Assembly (NCBI RefSeq): GCF_023242945.1
Contig: NZ_JALKFT010000006.1
Span: 1 to 64,000, forward strand
Source of the DNA: Frankia umida
GTDB taxonomy: Bacteria; Actinomycetota; Actinomycetes; Frankiales; Frankiaceae
DNA: 64,000 nucleotides
Direction: 5' to 3'
Part shown: piece by piece, positions 34,257 through 43,095 of the stretch
Numbering within the stretch: position 1 is the stretch's first letter
How the letters are laid out: each line of letters begins with the position of its first letter
Made by a program: the position numbers and the translations under genes
The notes under the pieces: generated by a model
Database searches by the model: none
The model's input: only the letters and a program-made list of their open reading frames with translations
Told to the model about the DNA's origin: nothing

Positions 34257-34274
34257 CACCCTCGTCGGAGGGTG
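34257..34274 (-). terminator. Hairpin after module B operon
   Basis: Perfect 7-bp arms CACCCTC/GAGGGTG around a GTCG loop, about 60 bases past the stop of the last module B gene (34336). Fits a terminator for the minus-strand operon, with no T-tract. Confidence 0.5.
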
Positions 34275-34335
34275 ATCGTGACGCCAGTTTCAGTGTAGCA
34301 GTCGGTGGATGGCCGGGTCGGTGGTTCGGACGTAA

Positions 34336-35037
34336 TTATTCGGCGACCTGAAAGGAAGGAGCAGGCGTCGGTACGGTAGCCGGCAAGGTGGCCACCGGCC
34401 GCGCTGGCGCCGGTTCCGGCGGTATCTCCGGGGTCTCCGGGATCTCCTTGATTATCTTTGCTGGTATGCCGCCGACGATGGTGTACGCCGGCACATCCCG
34501 GGTGACCACGGAGTTCGCTGCTATCACCGCCCCGTCGCCGATCGTCACACCCTGAAGGATGGTGGCTTTGGTGCCAACCCAGACGTTTCGTCCGATTTTA
34601 ATCGGTTTGGAGACGAAGCCCCGAGTGATGAAGGGCCTTTCGTCCCGCGCTGGAATGTGATTCTCGTCGTGGATGGTGACCATTGCGCCGAAGCGCGTGT
34701 AGTCGCCGATGATGATCTTCTCGTGGGCAACAAGATGGCAGCCTCGATTGAAGAAGACGCCGTCGCCGATCTCCAGCGTGCCGATAATGTGGACTCTTTC
34801 GTCCCGGGTGAAACGAACCCCGGAGCCTATCCGGACGGTGGCCGACGCCTCCACCCGGAACTCCGAACCCGGGCCGAGGTAGAACAGTCCCGTACGCAGG
34901 TTACGAAAGCGCAGGCGCAGGTACAGCCAGCGCAGGAGACCGGCGATGTTGCGCGCGTTCAGCGCCGGTCGCTGGCCGGCTCCGGTGACATCCCGGCGCC
35001 GGCCCGGAATGCGGTCGAGATCGTTGTCGAAGGTCAT
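34336..35037 (-). CDS. Hexapeptide-repeat (WbbJ-type) O-acetyltransferase
   Basis: A 233-residue left-handed beta-helix acyltransferase, related to maltose/nodulation O-acetyltransferases. Helix turns run from about residue 60, including GTLEIGDGVFFNRGCHL, MVTIHDENH (the catalytic-type His), KIGRNVWVGTKATILQGVTIGDGAVIAANSVVTRDV and the typical end VGGIPAKIIKEI. It likely O-acetylates a sugar of the module B glycan using acetyl-CoA. The last 30 residues are Pro-rich. The ATG overlaps the GT2 stop (ATGA) and has GGAGG upstream. Last gene of the operon. Confidence 0.85.
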   Translation of the reverse strand: MTFDNDLDRIPGRRRDVTGAGQRPALNARNIAGLLRWLYLRLRFRNLRTGLFYLGPGSEFRVEASATVRIGSGVRFTRDERVHIIGTLEIGDGVFFNRGCHLVAHEKIIIGDYTRFGAMVTIHDENHIPARDERPFITRGFVSKPIKIGRNVWVGTKATILQGVTIGDGAVIAANSVVTRDVPAYTIVGGIPAKIIKEIPETPEIPPEPAPARPVATLPATVPTPAPSFQVAE

Positions 35038-36113
35038 CGCGGCGCCTCCGTGTGGCCGTGTGTGGTCGTCCCGGTCGGAAGGGTCGTCCCGGTCGGAAGG
35101 GTCGCCGTGGCCCGTCCCGTGCCGGCAGGTGTCTCCGGCCGCCGCGGTGCCGGAATCCGCTGCCGGTCGCCGCGATGCCCGCGAGCACCGCGCATCCGGG
35201 CAGCGGTGAACTGCCCGGCGAGCATTCCGACCGAGGTGGCCGTGACCCCGGTGAGAATGCTCGTCGACCGGGCCAGTCCGGCCAGGTCGCCGGTGAGGGC
35301 ACCGCGCAGTTCGCGGCCGGCGCCGCGAGGCAGTGTGCGCAGGACGTAGGCCCGTTCGCTGGAGGTCGCGTCGCCCGAGCCGAGCAGGGCGGCGAGCTCG
35401 GCCTTGCCCCGCCCCTCGTGCCAGCAGCGTCGCAGGAAGAAGCGCATTGTCGCGCGGTCCGCCGGCACCTGGTGGCCGACCATCGCCTGCGGCACGTGAA
35501 GCCAGTGACCGTCGGGGTGCGCGTGCCGGACGCGCAGGCAGAACTCGGTGTCCTCGGGCCGGGACCGTTCACCGAGCTTGCCGAAGCCGCCCCGGAAACC
35601 GCCGACGGCGAGAAAACGATCCCGGCGCAGGGCCATGTTCAGCCCCCACACGTTGCGCACCGGTCCGGGAACCTCGGGCATCCCGCGGTAGCTCGCCCCC
35701 ACCACCCAGCCGAACTCGGCGGGAAACCACCGGGGGGCCGGGCCGGGCCAGATCGGTCGCACGCCGCCGCCCGTGCCCAGCACCGCGGGGTCGTCCAACG
35801 GCGCGCACAGGGTTGCCAGCCAGTGCGGATCGGCCACCGCGTCGTCGTCGAGAAAGGCGATGATCGCACCGCTGGCGGCCGCGACACCGGCGTTGCGGGT
35901 CGCGGACGCGCCGCGCTGATCCCGGTTGGCCACCACCCGCACCCGCGGGAAGGCCGCGGCGGCGCGATCCTGAAGGCGTTGGTTGTGATCGATCGCAAGG
36001 ATGAGTTCGACTGGCGGTGAACTCTGGCCCTGGACGGATTCAACGGCCGCCACCAGGGCGTCCCAGCGCCGTTCGGAATGCGCTGGGATCACCACGGAAA
36101 CGGTGGTGTCCAT
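35034..36113 (-). CDS. GT2-family glycosyltransferase
   Basis: A 359-residue GT-A transferase. VSVVIPAHSERRWDALVAAV, the DQRGASATRNAG loop, the DxD motif FLDDDAVAD, GLNMALRRDRFLAVGGF and the SRPEDTEFCLRVRHA region (catalytic acid) mark the family with substrate-binding ED motif. The C terminus holds a duplicated LPTGTT from an 18-base repeat (about 35067-35104). The start has AGAAAGGG. It precedes the acetyltransferase gene in the operon and follows the flippase gene after a 70-base gap. Sugar unknown. Confidence 0.85.
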   Translation of the reverse strand: MDTTVSVVIPAHSERRWDALVAAVESVQGQSSPPVELILAIDHNQRLQDRAAAAFPRVRVVANRDQRGASATRNAGVAAASGAIIAFLDDDAVADPHWLATLCAPLDDPAVLGTGGGVRPIWPGPAPRWFPAEFGWVVGASYRGMPEVPGPVRNVWGLNMALRRDRFLAVGGFRGGFGKLGERSRPEDTEFCLRVRHAHPDGHWLHVPQAMVGHQVPADRATMRFFLRRCWHEGRGKAELAALLGSGDATSSERAYVLRTLPRGAGRELRGALTGDLAGLARSTSILTGVTATSVGMLAGQFTAARMRGARGHRGDRQRIPAPRRPETPAGTGRATATLPTGTTLPTGTTTHGHTEAPR

Positions 36114-36183
36114 GTGAGGGACCCTTTCTGGTCTGCTGTTCGGGCGGAACCGGCTCGGCGCTCGGATGGTCGGCGGGGGCGGG

Positions 36184-37740
36184 TCAGGGGGACAGCGGGG
36201 TCTGGCGGGCGGTGGGCCTGGGGCGGCGCAGCGATCTGAGCAGTACCGGGATCAGCGCAAGAGCCTGCAGCGTGACCGCGGCCGTCCACCCGGCCGCCAG
36301 ACCGTTCAGTCCGTAGAAGGCACCGGCGGTCGCCGCGCAGCCGAGTTCGGCCGCGGTGCCGCAGGCGACGAAGATCGCCGCCCGTCGAATCCGGCCGTCG
36401 GTGCGGCACAGGGCGACGAAATGGTCCTTCGCCACCAGCGGAATGCCGGCCAGTGCCATCAGCAGGAACGGTGTGTAGGCCCGATCGGCGTATTCACGGC
36501 CGAACAGCGACAGGAGTGGATGCGCGACGACCGCCGCGGCGACGTAAAGCCCGGCGCTGACGGCGATGCCCAGCGGCAACGTCACCCGGGCACGTTCCAC
36601 GGCCCGGGCGATATCTCCCTGAGCTCCGGCGTAGAGCGCGATGGCCAGGGCGTAGGGCGGCATGAACAGGAAGGCGGCGGCGAGCCGGGCGCTGGAGAAG
36701 TAGGCCGTGTGTTCGGCGGAGACGGTCAGCGCGGCCAGCACCGGCAGCAGGAGGGTAGGTGCCTGCAACGCCAGATTGACCACGTGGTGCCCGAACGCCG
36801 ACCGGGAATGCCCGCGTAGTTCCCGCAGCCCCCACCGCCAGCCGGCACCGGTCGGCCCGGACGCCTGGGTGTGCCTCCCCGGCGGCACCAGTCCCAGGAC
36901 ACACACCGGCAGCGAGATCACCATGGCCAGAACCCAGACGCCGTACAGGGAGAACCCGGAGGTCACCCCGAGCGCGACCAGGCCGAGCACAAGGCCGACC
37001 TTGGCCGCGGCGGTGATCAGGTTCCGGGTGAACTGCAGCCCGCCCCGACCTCGGATCAGCACGGCCTGGTCGAACACACTGGTGACGGCGGTGAGCCCCA
37101 CCCCGATCACGAAGACCAGCATCGTCAACGGGTTGTCGGCCAACGGCCGCATGGCCTCGCTGGTCCACCGGGCGGCCACCGCCCACAGCAGGCCGAGGAC
37201 GCCGGCGGTGATCGCGACGACCAGCAGGGCGGCCCGCATCAGCCAGAGCTGACCGGACCGGTCGTGGCGGGGCACCTCGATGATGAGCAACGTGCCCATG
37301 CCGAGCATGCCGAGCACACCGAGCACGGCCATCGCCGAGGTCGTGGCCGAGGCGACTCCGACCTGCGCGGCGGGGTAGGAACGCGCCGCCGCGGCCCAGA
37401 AGCCGGCGCCGAGCACCGAGGTGACGATCTGCGTGCCGATCACGGAGGTGGCGATGGCGAGGATCACCCGGATGCTCGACCGCTGCCGATGGCGGGCACC
37501 GTTGGCGCCGCCGTCGACCCCGGCCCCCTTCGCCGGTCCGGCCCGGTCCACCGAGGCGGACGTCTCCGCGGGTTCGGCCAGTGGGCCGGCCAGGGCGTCG
37601 ACCAGCAGGTCGGGGGACGGTCCGGTCGCGGGCGGGGCGGCGGTGGGTGGTGTGGCCACCGTGGTGGCCGTCAACGTGCTGCGCCCAGATTCGTCCACGT
37701 CGGAACGAACTGACCGCTGGGACGGGACGTTGACCGTCAT
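36184..37740 (-). CDS. Polysaccharide flippase (MOP superfamily), second copy
   Basis: A 518-residue protein with about 12-14 membrane helices starting at residue ~90 (VILAIATSVIGTQIVTSVLG), an N-terminal Pro/Thr/Ala-rich soluble stretch, and a short basic tail. The pattern fits Wzx-type lipid-linked oligosaccharide exporters; it differs clearly from the flippase at 16975-18960. The start overlaps the upstream GT4 stop (ATGA). As module B has its own flippase and polytopic protein, it may export a separate glycan. Confidence 0.8.
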   Translation of the reverse strand: MTVNVPSQRSVRSDVDESGRSTLTATTVATPPTAAPPATGPSPDLLVDALAGPLAEPAETSASVDRAGPAKGAGVDGGANGARHRQRSSIRVILAIATSVIGTQIVTSVLGAGFWAAAARSYPAAQVGVASATTSAMAVLGVLGMLGMGTLLIIEVPRHDRSGQLWLMRAALLVVAITAGVLGLLWAVAARWTSEAMRPLADNPLTMLVFVIGVGLTAVTSVFDQAVLIRGRGGLQFTRNLITAAAKVGLVLGLVALGVTSGFSLYGVWVLAMVISLPVCVLGLVPPGRHTQASGPTGAGWRWGLRELRGHSRSAFGHHVVNLALQAPTLLLPVLAALTVSAEHTAYFSSARLAAAFLFMPPYALAIALYAGAQGDIARAVERARVTLPLGIAVSAGLYVAAAVVAHPLLSLFGREYADRAYTPFLLMALAGIPLVAKDHFVALCRTDGRIRRAAIFVACGTAAELGCAATAGAFYGLNGLAAGWTAAVTLQALALIPVLLRSLRRPRPTARQTPLSP

Positions 37741-38831
37741 GGCGCCGGTACGTTCAGGTAGAGCCCGCGCAACGACCGCGCGCAGTCATCCCAGCTGGGC
37801 AGCGCGAGCTTCGGCGGGGGAACGGGATGGGTCAGCTCGCGGTGCAGTGCGCCCGCCACCGCCCACGCGTCATCGGGGGCGGCCACCGTCCGGGCCAGAC
37901 CGCGTTCGGCCAGTTCGCTGAGTCCGGACGTGGCGCTGACCAGCACCGGCCGTCCGGTGGCGACCGCTTCCATCACCGCGACGGGATGGGCCTCGTAGTC
38001 GCTGAGCAGCGCCACCGCCCGGGCATCTCGCAGGACCGCGCTCATGTCCTCGCGGTCGGTGGGCGGGATGAACCGGAAGGCGACGCGGTCGCCGAGACCG
38101 AGTTCGGCCGCCTGCCGGCGAAGCTGCGCCTCGTAGGGGCCGCGTCCGATCAGAACCAGCCGGGCCTGGGGTTCCCGGCGCAACAACTCGGGCATCGCGG
38201 CGATCAGCCGGTGCTGGCCCTTGTACCGCTCGAAGCGGCCCACCGACACGACCACGCGGTTGTCCGGGATCGGCGCCGCGGTGGAGAACGTCTCCACGCC
38301 GTTCTGGATGACGCTGACCCGCGACGGATCGGGATGGCAGAGCCGGGTGAACATCTCGGCTTCGAACCTCGCCACGCAGACGAGGTGATGTGCCCGGCGG
38401 ACCAGAGGCCCCAGCGCACGCCACTGCGACGCCCGCAGGCTGTGCCGGGCCCGGGAGGAATGCCCGCCGGTGTGTGGCGTGAGGATGTACGGCACACCCG
38501 CGCGGACCGCGGCGGACATGGCGAGGACGGGAACCGCCGTGTGCGCGCCCTGCACGTGCACGAGGTCGGGGCGGCGTGCCTTCATCTCGGCGACGAGTCG
38601 CGGCGCGACGAGGTAGTCCCGTTCCCGGGGAAAGGCGGGCACCCGGGTGACCGCGACACCGGCGATCGTCTCGGTTCGGAGATGGGCCTGGCGCTGGTCG
38701 GTGGTGAGCACCTCGACGCGCAGATCGGGCAGTTCGTTCAGTCGCCGGGCTGTCTCGAAGACATGGGTCTCGATGCCTCCGATGTCCGGAAAGAACCTCG
38801 GCGTCACCATGAGGATCTTCCTGACCTGCAT
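37737..38831 (-). CDS. GT4-family glycosyltransferase
   Basis: A 364-residue GT-B transferase. KILMVTPRFFPDIGGIETHVF is the N-terminal loop, YILTPHTGGHSS lies at the acceptor side, SVIQNGVETF is the hinge, RVVVSVGRFERYKGQHRLI opens the second domain and SDYEAHPVAVMEAVATGRPVLV gives the donor EX7E motif. The ATG follows AGGAGGAA, so the much longer open frame upstream is discarded. It is coupled to the flippase gene by an ATGA overlap and is 92 bases after the small membrane protein gene. Confidence 0.88.
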   Translation of the reverse strand: MQVRKILMVTPRFFPDIGGIETHVFETARRLNELPDLRVEVLTTDQRQAHLRTETIAGVAVTRVPAFPRERDYLVAPRLVAEMKARRPDLVHVQGAHTAVPVLAMSAAVRAGVPYILTPHTGGHSSRARHSLRASQWRALGPLVRRAHHLVCVARFEAEMFTRLCHPDPSRVSVIQNGVETFSTAAPIPDNRVVVSVGRFERYKGQHRLIAAMPELLRREPQARLVLIGRGPYEAQLRRQAAELGLGDRVAFRFIPPTDREDMSAVLRDARAVALLSDYEAHPVAVMEAVATGRPVLVSATSGLSELAERGLARTVAAPDDAWAVAGALHRELTHPVPPPKLALPSWDDCARSLRGLYLNVPAP

Positions 38832-38923
38832 GCTTCCTCCTGCGCCGCCGGGTCGGGCTGGCGATGTGATGGGCTGGGCCACGCCGCGCGCTGTCGTGCC
38901 ATCGGATGTCATACGGTCGGATG

Positions 38924-39589
38924 TCATGGGAGAGTCACCGTCCGTATGACGGCTCCGTCGCGTATCAGGTTCACCGTCGCGCCACTGGCCGTCGCCGTCT
39001 CGGGGATGGTGATCCGCAGCGCGGAACCCAGCCGGGGCAACTGGGCCGAGCGCCAGCTCTGCCGTCCGCCGCGCAGGACCGCGAGGTACATCACCGAACC
39101 CGTGTCGCCGGCCCGGGTCACGGTCACCTCGGACGCACCGTCGTGCGCGCCGATGGCCAGTGCCACGTCGGGACGATCGGCGTGATGCGTGGCCCTCTCG
39201 GAGACGACCAGTCCGGTGACGACCAGGGCAAGCGTGACTACCAGGCTGGTCGCCGCCAGTCGACGGTGGCGCCCGGCGGCGACCAGCCGGGCCAGCCGCG
39301 TCGCCCGCAGCAGGGCCTGTCGCTGTCCGCCGATGGCCACACATCCCGCGCTCAACCCGATGCAGACGAGGTAGAAGGCCCACGGCCGGTTGGCGATGCC
39401 GACGGCGCCCAGCAGCAGCGCGACCAGCAACAGCAGCGACATCACCGCCAGCATCAGCCGCAGGACGGCGACGCGGGACACCGCCGGTTCGCCGGAGCCC
39501 GCGGGCTGGGTGACCAGACTGACGGCGAGGGTCAGCCCGGCGATCACGACGACACCGGCGATCAGGTGGGCGAGGGCGACCATGGTCAT
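38924..39589 (-). CDS. Small polytopic membrane protein with C-terminal extracytoplasmic domain
   Basis: A 221-residue protein. Hydrophobic helices start at LAHLIAGVVVIAGLTLAVSL, LRLMLAVMSLLLLVALLLG, WAFYLVCIGLSAGCVAI and LAATSLVVTLALVVTGLVV. A ~75-residue soluble domain of likely strands follows (DVALAIGAHDG, SEVTVTRAGDTG, VMYLAVLRG, ALRITIPETA). I do not recognise a family. It sits after a polymerase-like gene, as does the anchored protein of module A, so a role with the polymerase is possible. The start overlaps the stop of a 22-codon frame; a second ATG at 39583 is also possible. Confidence 0.6.
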   Translation of the reverse strand: MTMVALAHLIAGVVVIAGLTLAVSLVTQPAGSGEPAVSRVAVLRLMLAVMSLLLLVALLLGAVGIANRPWAFYLVCIGLSAGCVAIGGQRQALLRATRLARLVAAGRHRRLAATSLVVTLALVVTGLVVSERATHHADRPDVALAIGAHDGASEVTVTRAGDTGSVMYLAVLRGGRQSWRSAQLPRLGSALRITIPETATASGATVNLIRDGAVIRTVTLP

Positions 39590-39654
39590 GGGCGCGCCCC
39601 GGTGACCAGGCCCGGGTGGCCACCGCCGCGGCCTGGGCGGGAGAGCTGGGTCAT
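39586..39654 (-). CDS. Possible 22-codon coupling ORF
   Basis: A 22-residue frame (MTQLSRPG... to ...GARP). Its ATG overlaps the stop of the 735-residue polytopic protein as ATGA, and its TGA overlaps the ATG of the next gene as ATGA. It has no hydrophobic segment and mostly G/C third positions. It might pass ribosomes between the two genes, or be chance. Confidence 0.3.
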   Translation of the reverse strand: MTQLSRPGRGGGHPGLVTGARP

Positions 39655-41858
39655 CGCTGGGCCGTCGTGGTGGGGGTCGCGATCGACGGTTTCCCGCGCC
39701 ACAGACCGACGACGGAGTAGATCCGGATCGGTCCGTTGTCGTAGACACGGACGGAACCGGGTACCCGGTCGTACTTGGCCAGCGCCTCATGGGTGATCCG
39801 GGTGCCCGGCTCGGCCTCGCCCGGGGCGACGTAGACGCCGATGCGGGGCAGCGACTTCGCCAGCCGCTGGTCGACCACCAGGTAGTCGACCTTGTTGCGG
39901 GCCAGGATGCCCTGCTCGTAGCGGCCGAAGTGCGGCCCGAAGTACAGCGGTCCGACGTTCGTCCCGCCGGACAGGCCCGAGGTCACCCACACACCGCCGC
40001 GTGCGGCGAACACGGCGCCGTTGACCCGGTCGCAGGCGAGGACGGAACCGGCGGGCAGGTTGTCGCGGGCCCACCGGGCCGCCTGGAGCGCGAAGCGGTC
40101 AACCGAACGGGCGTCCGCGGAGACCAGGTAGGGGCCGGTCGAGCGCTGCCAGTCCGGGGAGCCGAGCACGATCCCACCGAGGAACGGCAGCATCGCGGCC
40201 AGTGTCACCACGGCGGTCGTGCGCTTCGCCGGATGCGCCGACATGAACCTGGCGCCCAGCATGCCGACCACCAGGGCCAGGCCGATGAAGATAAAGGTCG
40301 AGAACCGGGTGGTGAACTCGGCTGTCTTCGGTGAGACCCGGCCGACGAGAATGCACGGATAGGACAGACCCAGGGCGAACAGAATCCGGAACATGTACCG
40401 GTCGCTGGCCTGGTGGCGCCAGCGGGGAAACCAGCGCAGCAGGGGCAGGATCGCACCCAGCCACAGCAACGACCACAGGATGATCGCACCGCGTTCCCAC
40501 TGCGGCGTGACGGGCCCGCCGTTGCCGCTGAACAGCTTGCGGCTGGAGTTGCTCCCGCCCACGACCCCGGCGAGCTGGCCGAACGCGTCCTCGAAGATCG
40601 GCGCGAGGTATTCGCCGATCATCGGACCGCTCCACACCGACCACAGCACCATGGCGCCGAGGCCCGGCAGGAAAAGCCAGGTCGCCCAGCCGGCCCGGGC
40701 CGGGTCGCGGGAGAAGCGCCGCACGCTGAGCGTCCAGAGCGCCAGTATCCCGACGGCCAGCCAGCTGGTCAGATGGTGGGATGTCGCCAGCGCGGCCAGA
40801 CCCAGGACCGGGGCCACCACCACGGCCGCGGGCGGCCGAACCGACTTCGACCGACCTGCCGAAGGGACATCCCCCGGGCTTTCGTCCGCCGGTATCCCGC
40901 CCGGGGCGGTCCCGTCCGCGGTGTTCCCGTCCGCGGTGGTGGCGTCGGTCGTGGTGGCGTCGGTCCTGGTTTCCTGGGCGAGGCTTTCGGGTGGTGCGGC
41001 TGCCTTTGTCGGTGTGGCTGTCCGTGTCGGTGCGGGGGGCGGTGGCGGGGTCCGGGTCGCCACCGCCAGGGCGAGAACGGCGAACATGAGGCCGATCGCC
41101 AGGCTCTGGTAGGAGAACTGGGAGTTGAACAGGTAGTACTGCGGGCTGGCGCAGTAGACGACGACGCCGACACCCGCGGCGTAGGCGGACCCGCTGAGCC
41201 GTTCCACCAGCACGAACAGTGCCCAGATGGTGAGCGTCCGGGCGAACAGGATCACGACCGCGCCGGACAGCGTCAACGACAGTCCGGTGAGCTGCGCGAC
41301 GGCGTCGGTGAGCAGTTCGAGACCGGGATAGCGCGCACTGGCCGGAAGCAGCGGGTTATGGCTGAACAGCACGCCTGAATGCATCAGGTCGGTGGCGGTC
41401 CGAATGTGCAGCAGCTCGTCGAACTGGTCGAAACCCCGGATCTCGGCCACGGTGCGGCACAGCGTGAGGCCGACACCGAGCGCGAGCGCGTCGCGCAACC
41501 GGTCCCGGGCATCGCATCGGGGATTGAACAGCCGCCCGCCGGCCACCAGATAGATCAGGGCGATCCCCAGCCACACCAGCTCGATGCTGCGGCTCTCCGA
41601 CCCGTCCCGACCGGCGGCGATCCCCAGACCGTTGAGGAGCACGCCAAGGCCGACCACCGGGAGCACCAGCGCCTTGTGGAACCGCTCGAACCAGGAGAAC
41701 CGCGGCCGGGCCGGCGTGAGTTCCACGGCCACCGTCGGCTCCCCCGCCGAGGCAGCCATGACCGACGCTCCCGTGGTGGTGGACTGGACGGTCACCGGAC
41801 CGTCCAGTGACGTGGACGCGGTCGCCATGGCATCAGTCGCCATCGCATCAGCGGCCAT
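39651..41858 (-). CDS. Large polytopic membrane protein, candidate polymerase/GT-C enzyme of module B
   Basis: A 735-residue protein with about 11-13 hydrophobic helices (from FHKALVLPVVGLGVLLNG to TTAVVTLAAMLPFLGG) and a soluble C-terminal domain of ~150 residues containing RWARDNLPAGSVLACDRVNG. A long Thr/Asp/Ala/Pro linker interrupts the membrane part around residues 270-345. The organisation resembles the 903-residue protein of module A and oligosaccharyl or O-antigen polymerase-like proteins, but no diagnostic motif is certain. The N terminus has an ATDAMATA repeat. Its first 11 bases overlap the upstream GT4 gene. Confidence 0.65.
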   Translation of the reverse strand: MAADAMATDAMATASTSLDGPVTVQSTTTGASVMAASAGEPTVAVELTPARPRFSWFERFHKALVLPVVGLGVLLNGLGIAAGRDGSESRSIELVWLGIALIYLVAGGRLFNPRCDARDRLRDALALGVGLTLCRTVAEIRGFDQFDELLHIRTATDLMHSGVLFSHNPLLPASARYPGLELLTDAVAQLTGLSLTLSGAVVILFARTLTIWALFVLVERLSGSAYAAGVGVVVYCASPQYYLFNSQFSYQSLAIGLMFAVLALAVATRTPPPPPAPTRTATPTKAAAPPESLAQETRTDATTTDATTADGNTADGTAPGGIPADESPGDVPSAGRSKSVRPPAAVVVAPVLGLAALATSHHLTSWLAVGILALWTLSVRRFSRDPARAGWATWLFLPGLGAMVLWSVWSGPMIGEYLAPIFEDAFGQLAGVVGGSNSSRKLFSGNGGPVTPQWERGAIILWSLLWLGAILPLLRWFPRWRHQASDRYMFRILFALGLSYPCILVGRVSPKTAEFTTRFSTFIFIGLALVVGMLGARFMSAHPAKRTTAVVTLAAMLPFLGGIVLGSPDWQRSTGPYLVSADARSVDRFALQAARWARDNLPAGSVLACDRVNGAVFAARGGVWVTSGLSGGTNVGPLYFGPHFGRYEQGILARNKVDYLVVDQRLAKSLPRIGVYVAPGEAEPGTRITHEALAKYDRVPGSVRVYDNGPIRIYSVVGLWRGKPSIATPTTTAQR

Positions 41859-43068
41859 GAACGAGATGGGTGTACACCTGCTCGATGCGTGGCAGCACAG
41901 TGCTGGCCAGGTACCGGTGGACCCGGGCGCGCCCGGCGGTGCCCAGTTCGTCGCGGTAGCCGCGGTCCTTGCTGAGCCGCTCCAGTGCGTCGGCCAACCC
42001 GGTGGCGTCGCCCGGCGCGACCACCAGACCCTCGCGATCCTGGCGGACCATGTCCGCGATGCCGCCCAGGGGCGTGGTCACCACCGCTCGTCCGGCCGCC
42101 ATGGCTTCGAGGACGACGGTCGGGCAGGGGTCGGGCCAGATCGACGGGGCGACCGCGAAGGCCGCGTGGGCGAACGCCTGGACCACACGCGGGTGATCCC
42201 AGGCCTCGGCGATCGTCGCCCCCTCGGGCAGCTCCCGGGGAGTGGAGGTGGTTCGACGGCCGACCATCAGCAACGGCAGGCGTGGCAGCGGCAGCCGCTG
42301 GTAGGCGGCGAGCAGAACGTCGACGCCCTTCTCGGCGCTGAGATCTCCGACGAACAGGATGTAGCCCTCGGAGACCAGACCCTCCGGTGGCGAGCTGACA
42401 CCGGCCATCTTCGTCAGCAGGTCGTCCGGAACGAAGTTGGGGATCACCTCGTAGGGCACACCGAGGTCGTCGAGCCGGTTGTGGCGGGCCACCGCACGGC
42501 TGACGGCGATGATCTGGTCGACATGGCGGCGGCGCAGCCGCTGGCCGGCGAGGTTGGCCGTGTAGGTGGCCGTCCCGACCACGGTGCCGTAGTGGACCCG
42601 GCAGCAGGACAGGCAACGGGCCGGCGCGGGTCCGGAACAGACCTCCACGTCCGCCCGCATGTACCGCTTCGTCGCGCAGGCGTGGCTGTAGTCGTGCAGG
42701 GTCAGGACGACGGGCACGTTCGCGCTGCGCCGGGACGGCAGCACGCTGTTGACGATCCAGTTGTGGGCATGCACGACGTCCGGCTGCTCCTCGCGGATCA
42801 GCCGGCGCAACGCCACCGTCATGCGCGGATCCGGTGCGGGCGGCGCGTAGGTGCGGTCCGGCTCGCTGTAGAGCATGGGCAGGCTGGCTGTCGCCGGCTG
42901 CACCGTGCGGACCCGAACCCCCTCGCGCAGCTGCTCGCCGCCGGCCGGGCCCTGGGTGATGACCACGACGTCGTGGTGGTCGTGCAGGTAGTGGGCGAGG
43001 TTGCGCACGTGCCGCTCCTCGCCTCCGATGACCGGCGGATAGAACTGCGCCAGCAGAGCGATTTTCAT
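41848..43068 (-). CDS. GT4-family glycosyltransferase
   Basis: A 406-residue GT-B transferase. KIALLAQFYPPVIGGEERHV opens the protein. VVHAHNWIVNS, a Cys-rich acceptor-side stretch (CATKRYM, CSGPAPARCLSCC), hinge EVIPNFVPDD, GYILFVGDLSAEKGVDVLL and donor motif DPCPTVVLEAMAAGRAVV follow. The clustered cysteines (CLSCC) occur in one GT4 subgroup and might bind metal. The start has GGGAGAA. It is 27 bases after the GT2 gene and overlaps the polytopic protein gene by 11 bases. Confidence 0.87.
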   Translation of the reverse strand: MKIALLAQFYPPVIGGEERHVRNLAHYLHDHHDVVVITQGPAGGEQLREGVRVRTVQPATASLPMLYSEPDRTYAPPAPDPRMTVALRRLIREEQPDVVHAHNWIVNSVLPSRRSANVPVVLTLHDYSHACATKRYMRADVEVCSGPAPARCLSCCRVHYGTVVGTATYTANLAGQRLRRRHVDQIIAVSRAVARHNRLDDLGVPYEVIPNFVPDDLLTKMAGVSSPPEGLVSEGYILFVGDLSAEKGVDVLLAAYQRLPLPRLPLLMVGRRTTSTPRELPEGATIAEAWDHPRVVQAFAHAAFAVAPSIWPDPCPTVVLEAMAAGRAVVTTPLGGIADMVRQDREGLVVAPGDATGLADALERLSKDRGYRDELGTAGRARVHRYLASTVLPRIEQVYTHLVHGR

Positions 43069-43095
43069 GATTCTCCCGCGGTAGCCGAGGGCCCG

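Larger units (their letters stand above)
33993..34335. other. Intergenic region upstream of tyrA
   Basis: 343 bases between the end of module B and the tyrA start. It holds a 15-bp repeat, a 7-bp hairpin, and the likely tyrA promoter. No gene is seen. Confidence 0.5.

Noticed and set aside
38832..39623. Long N-terminal extension of the GT4 frame
   Set aside because: It overlaps the small membrane protein gene, and the AGGAGG site fixes the start at 38831.
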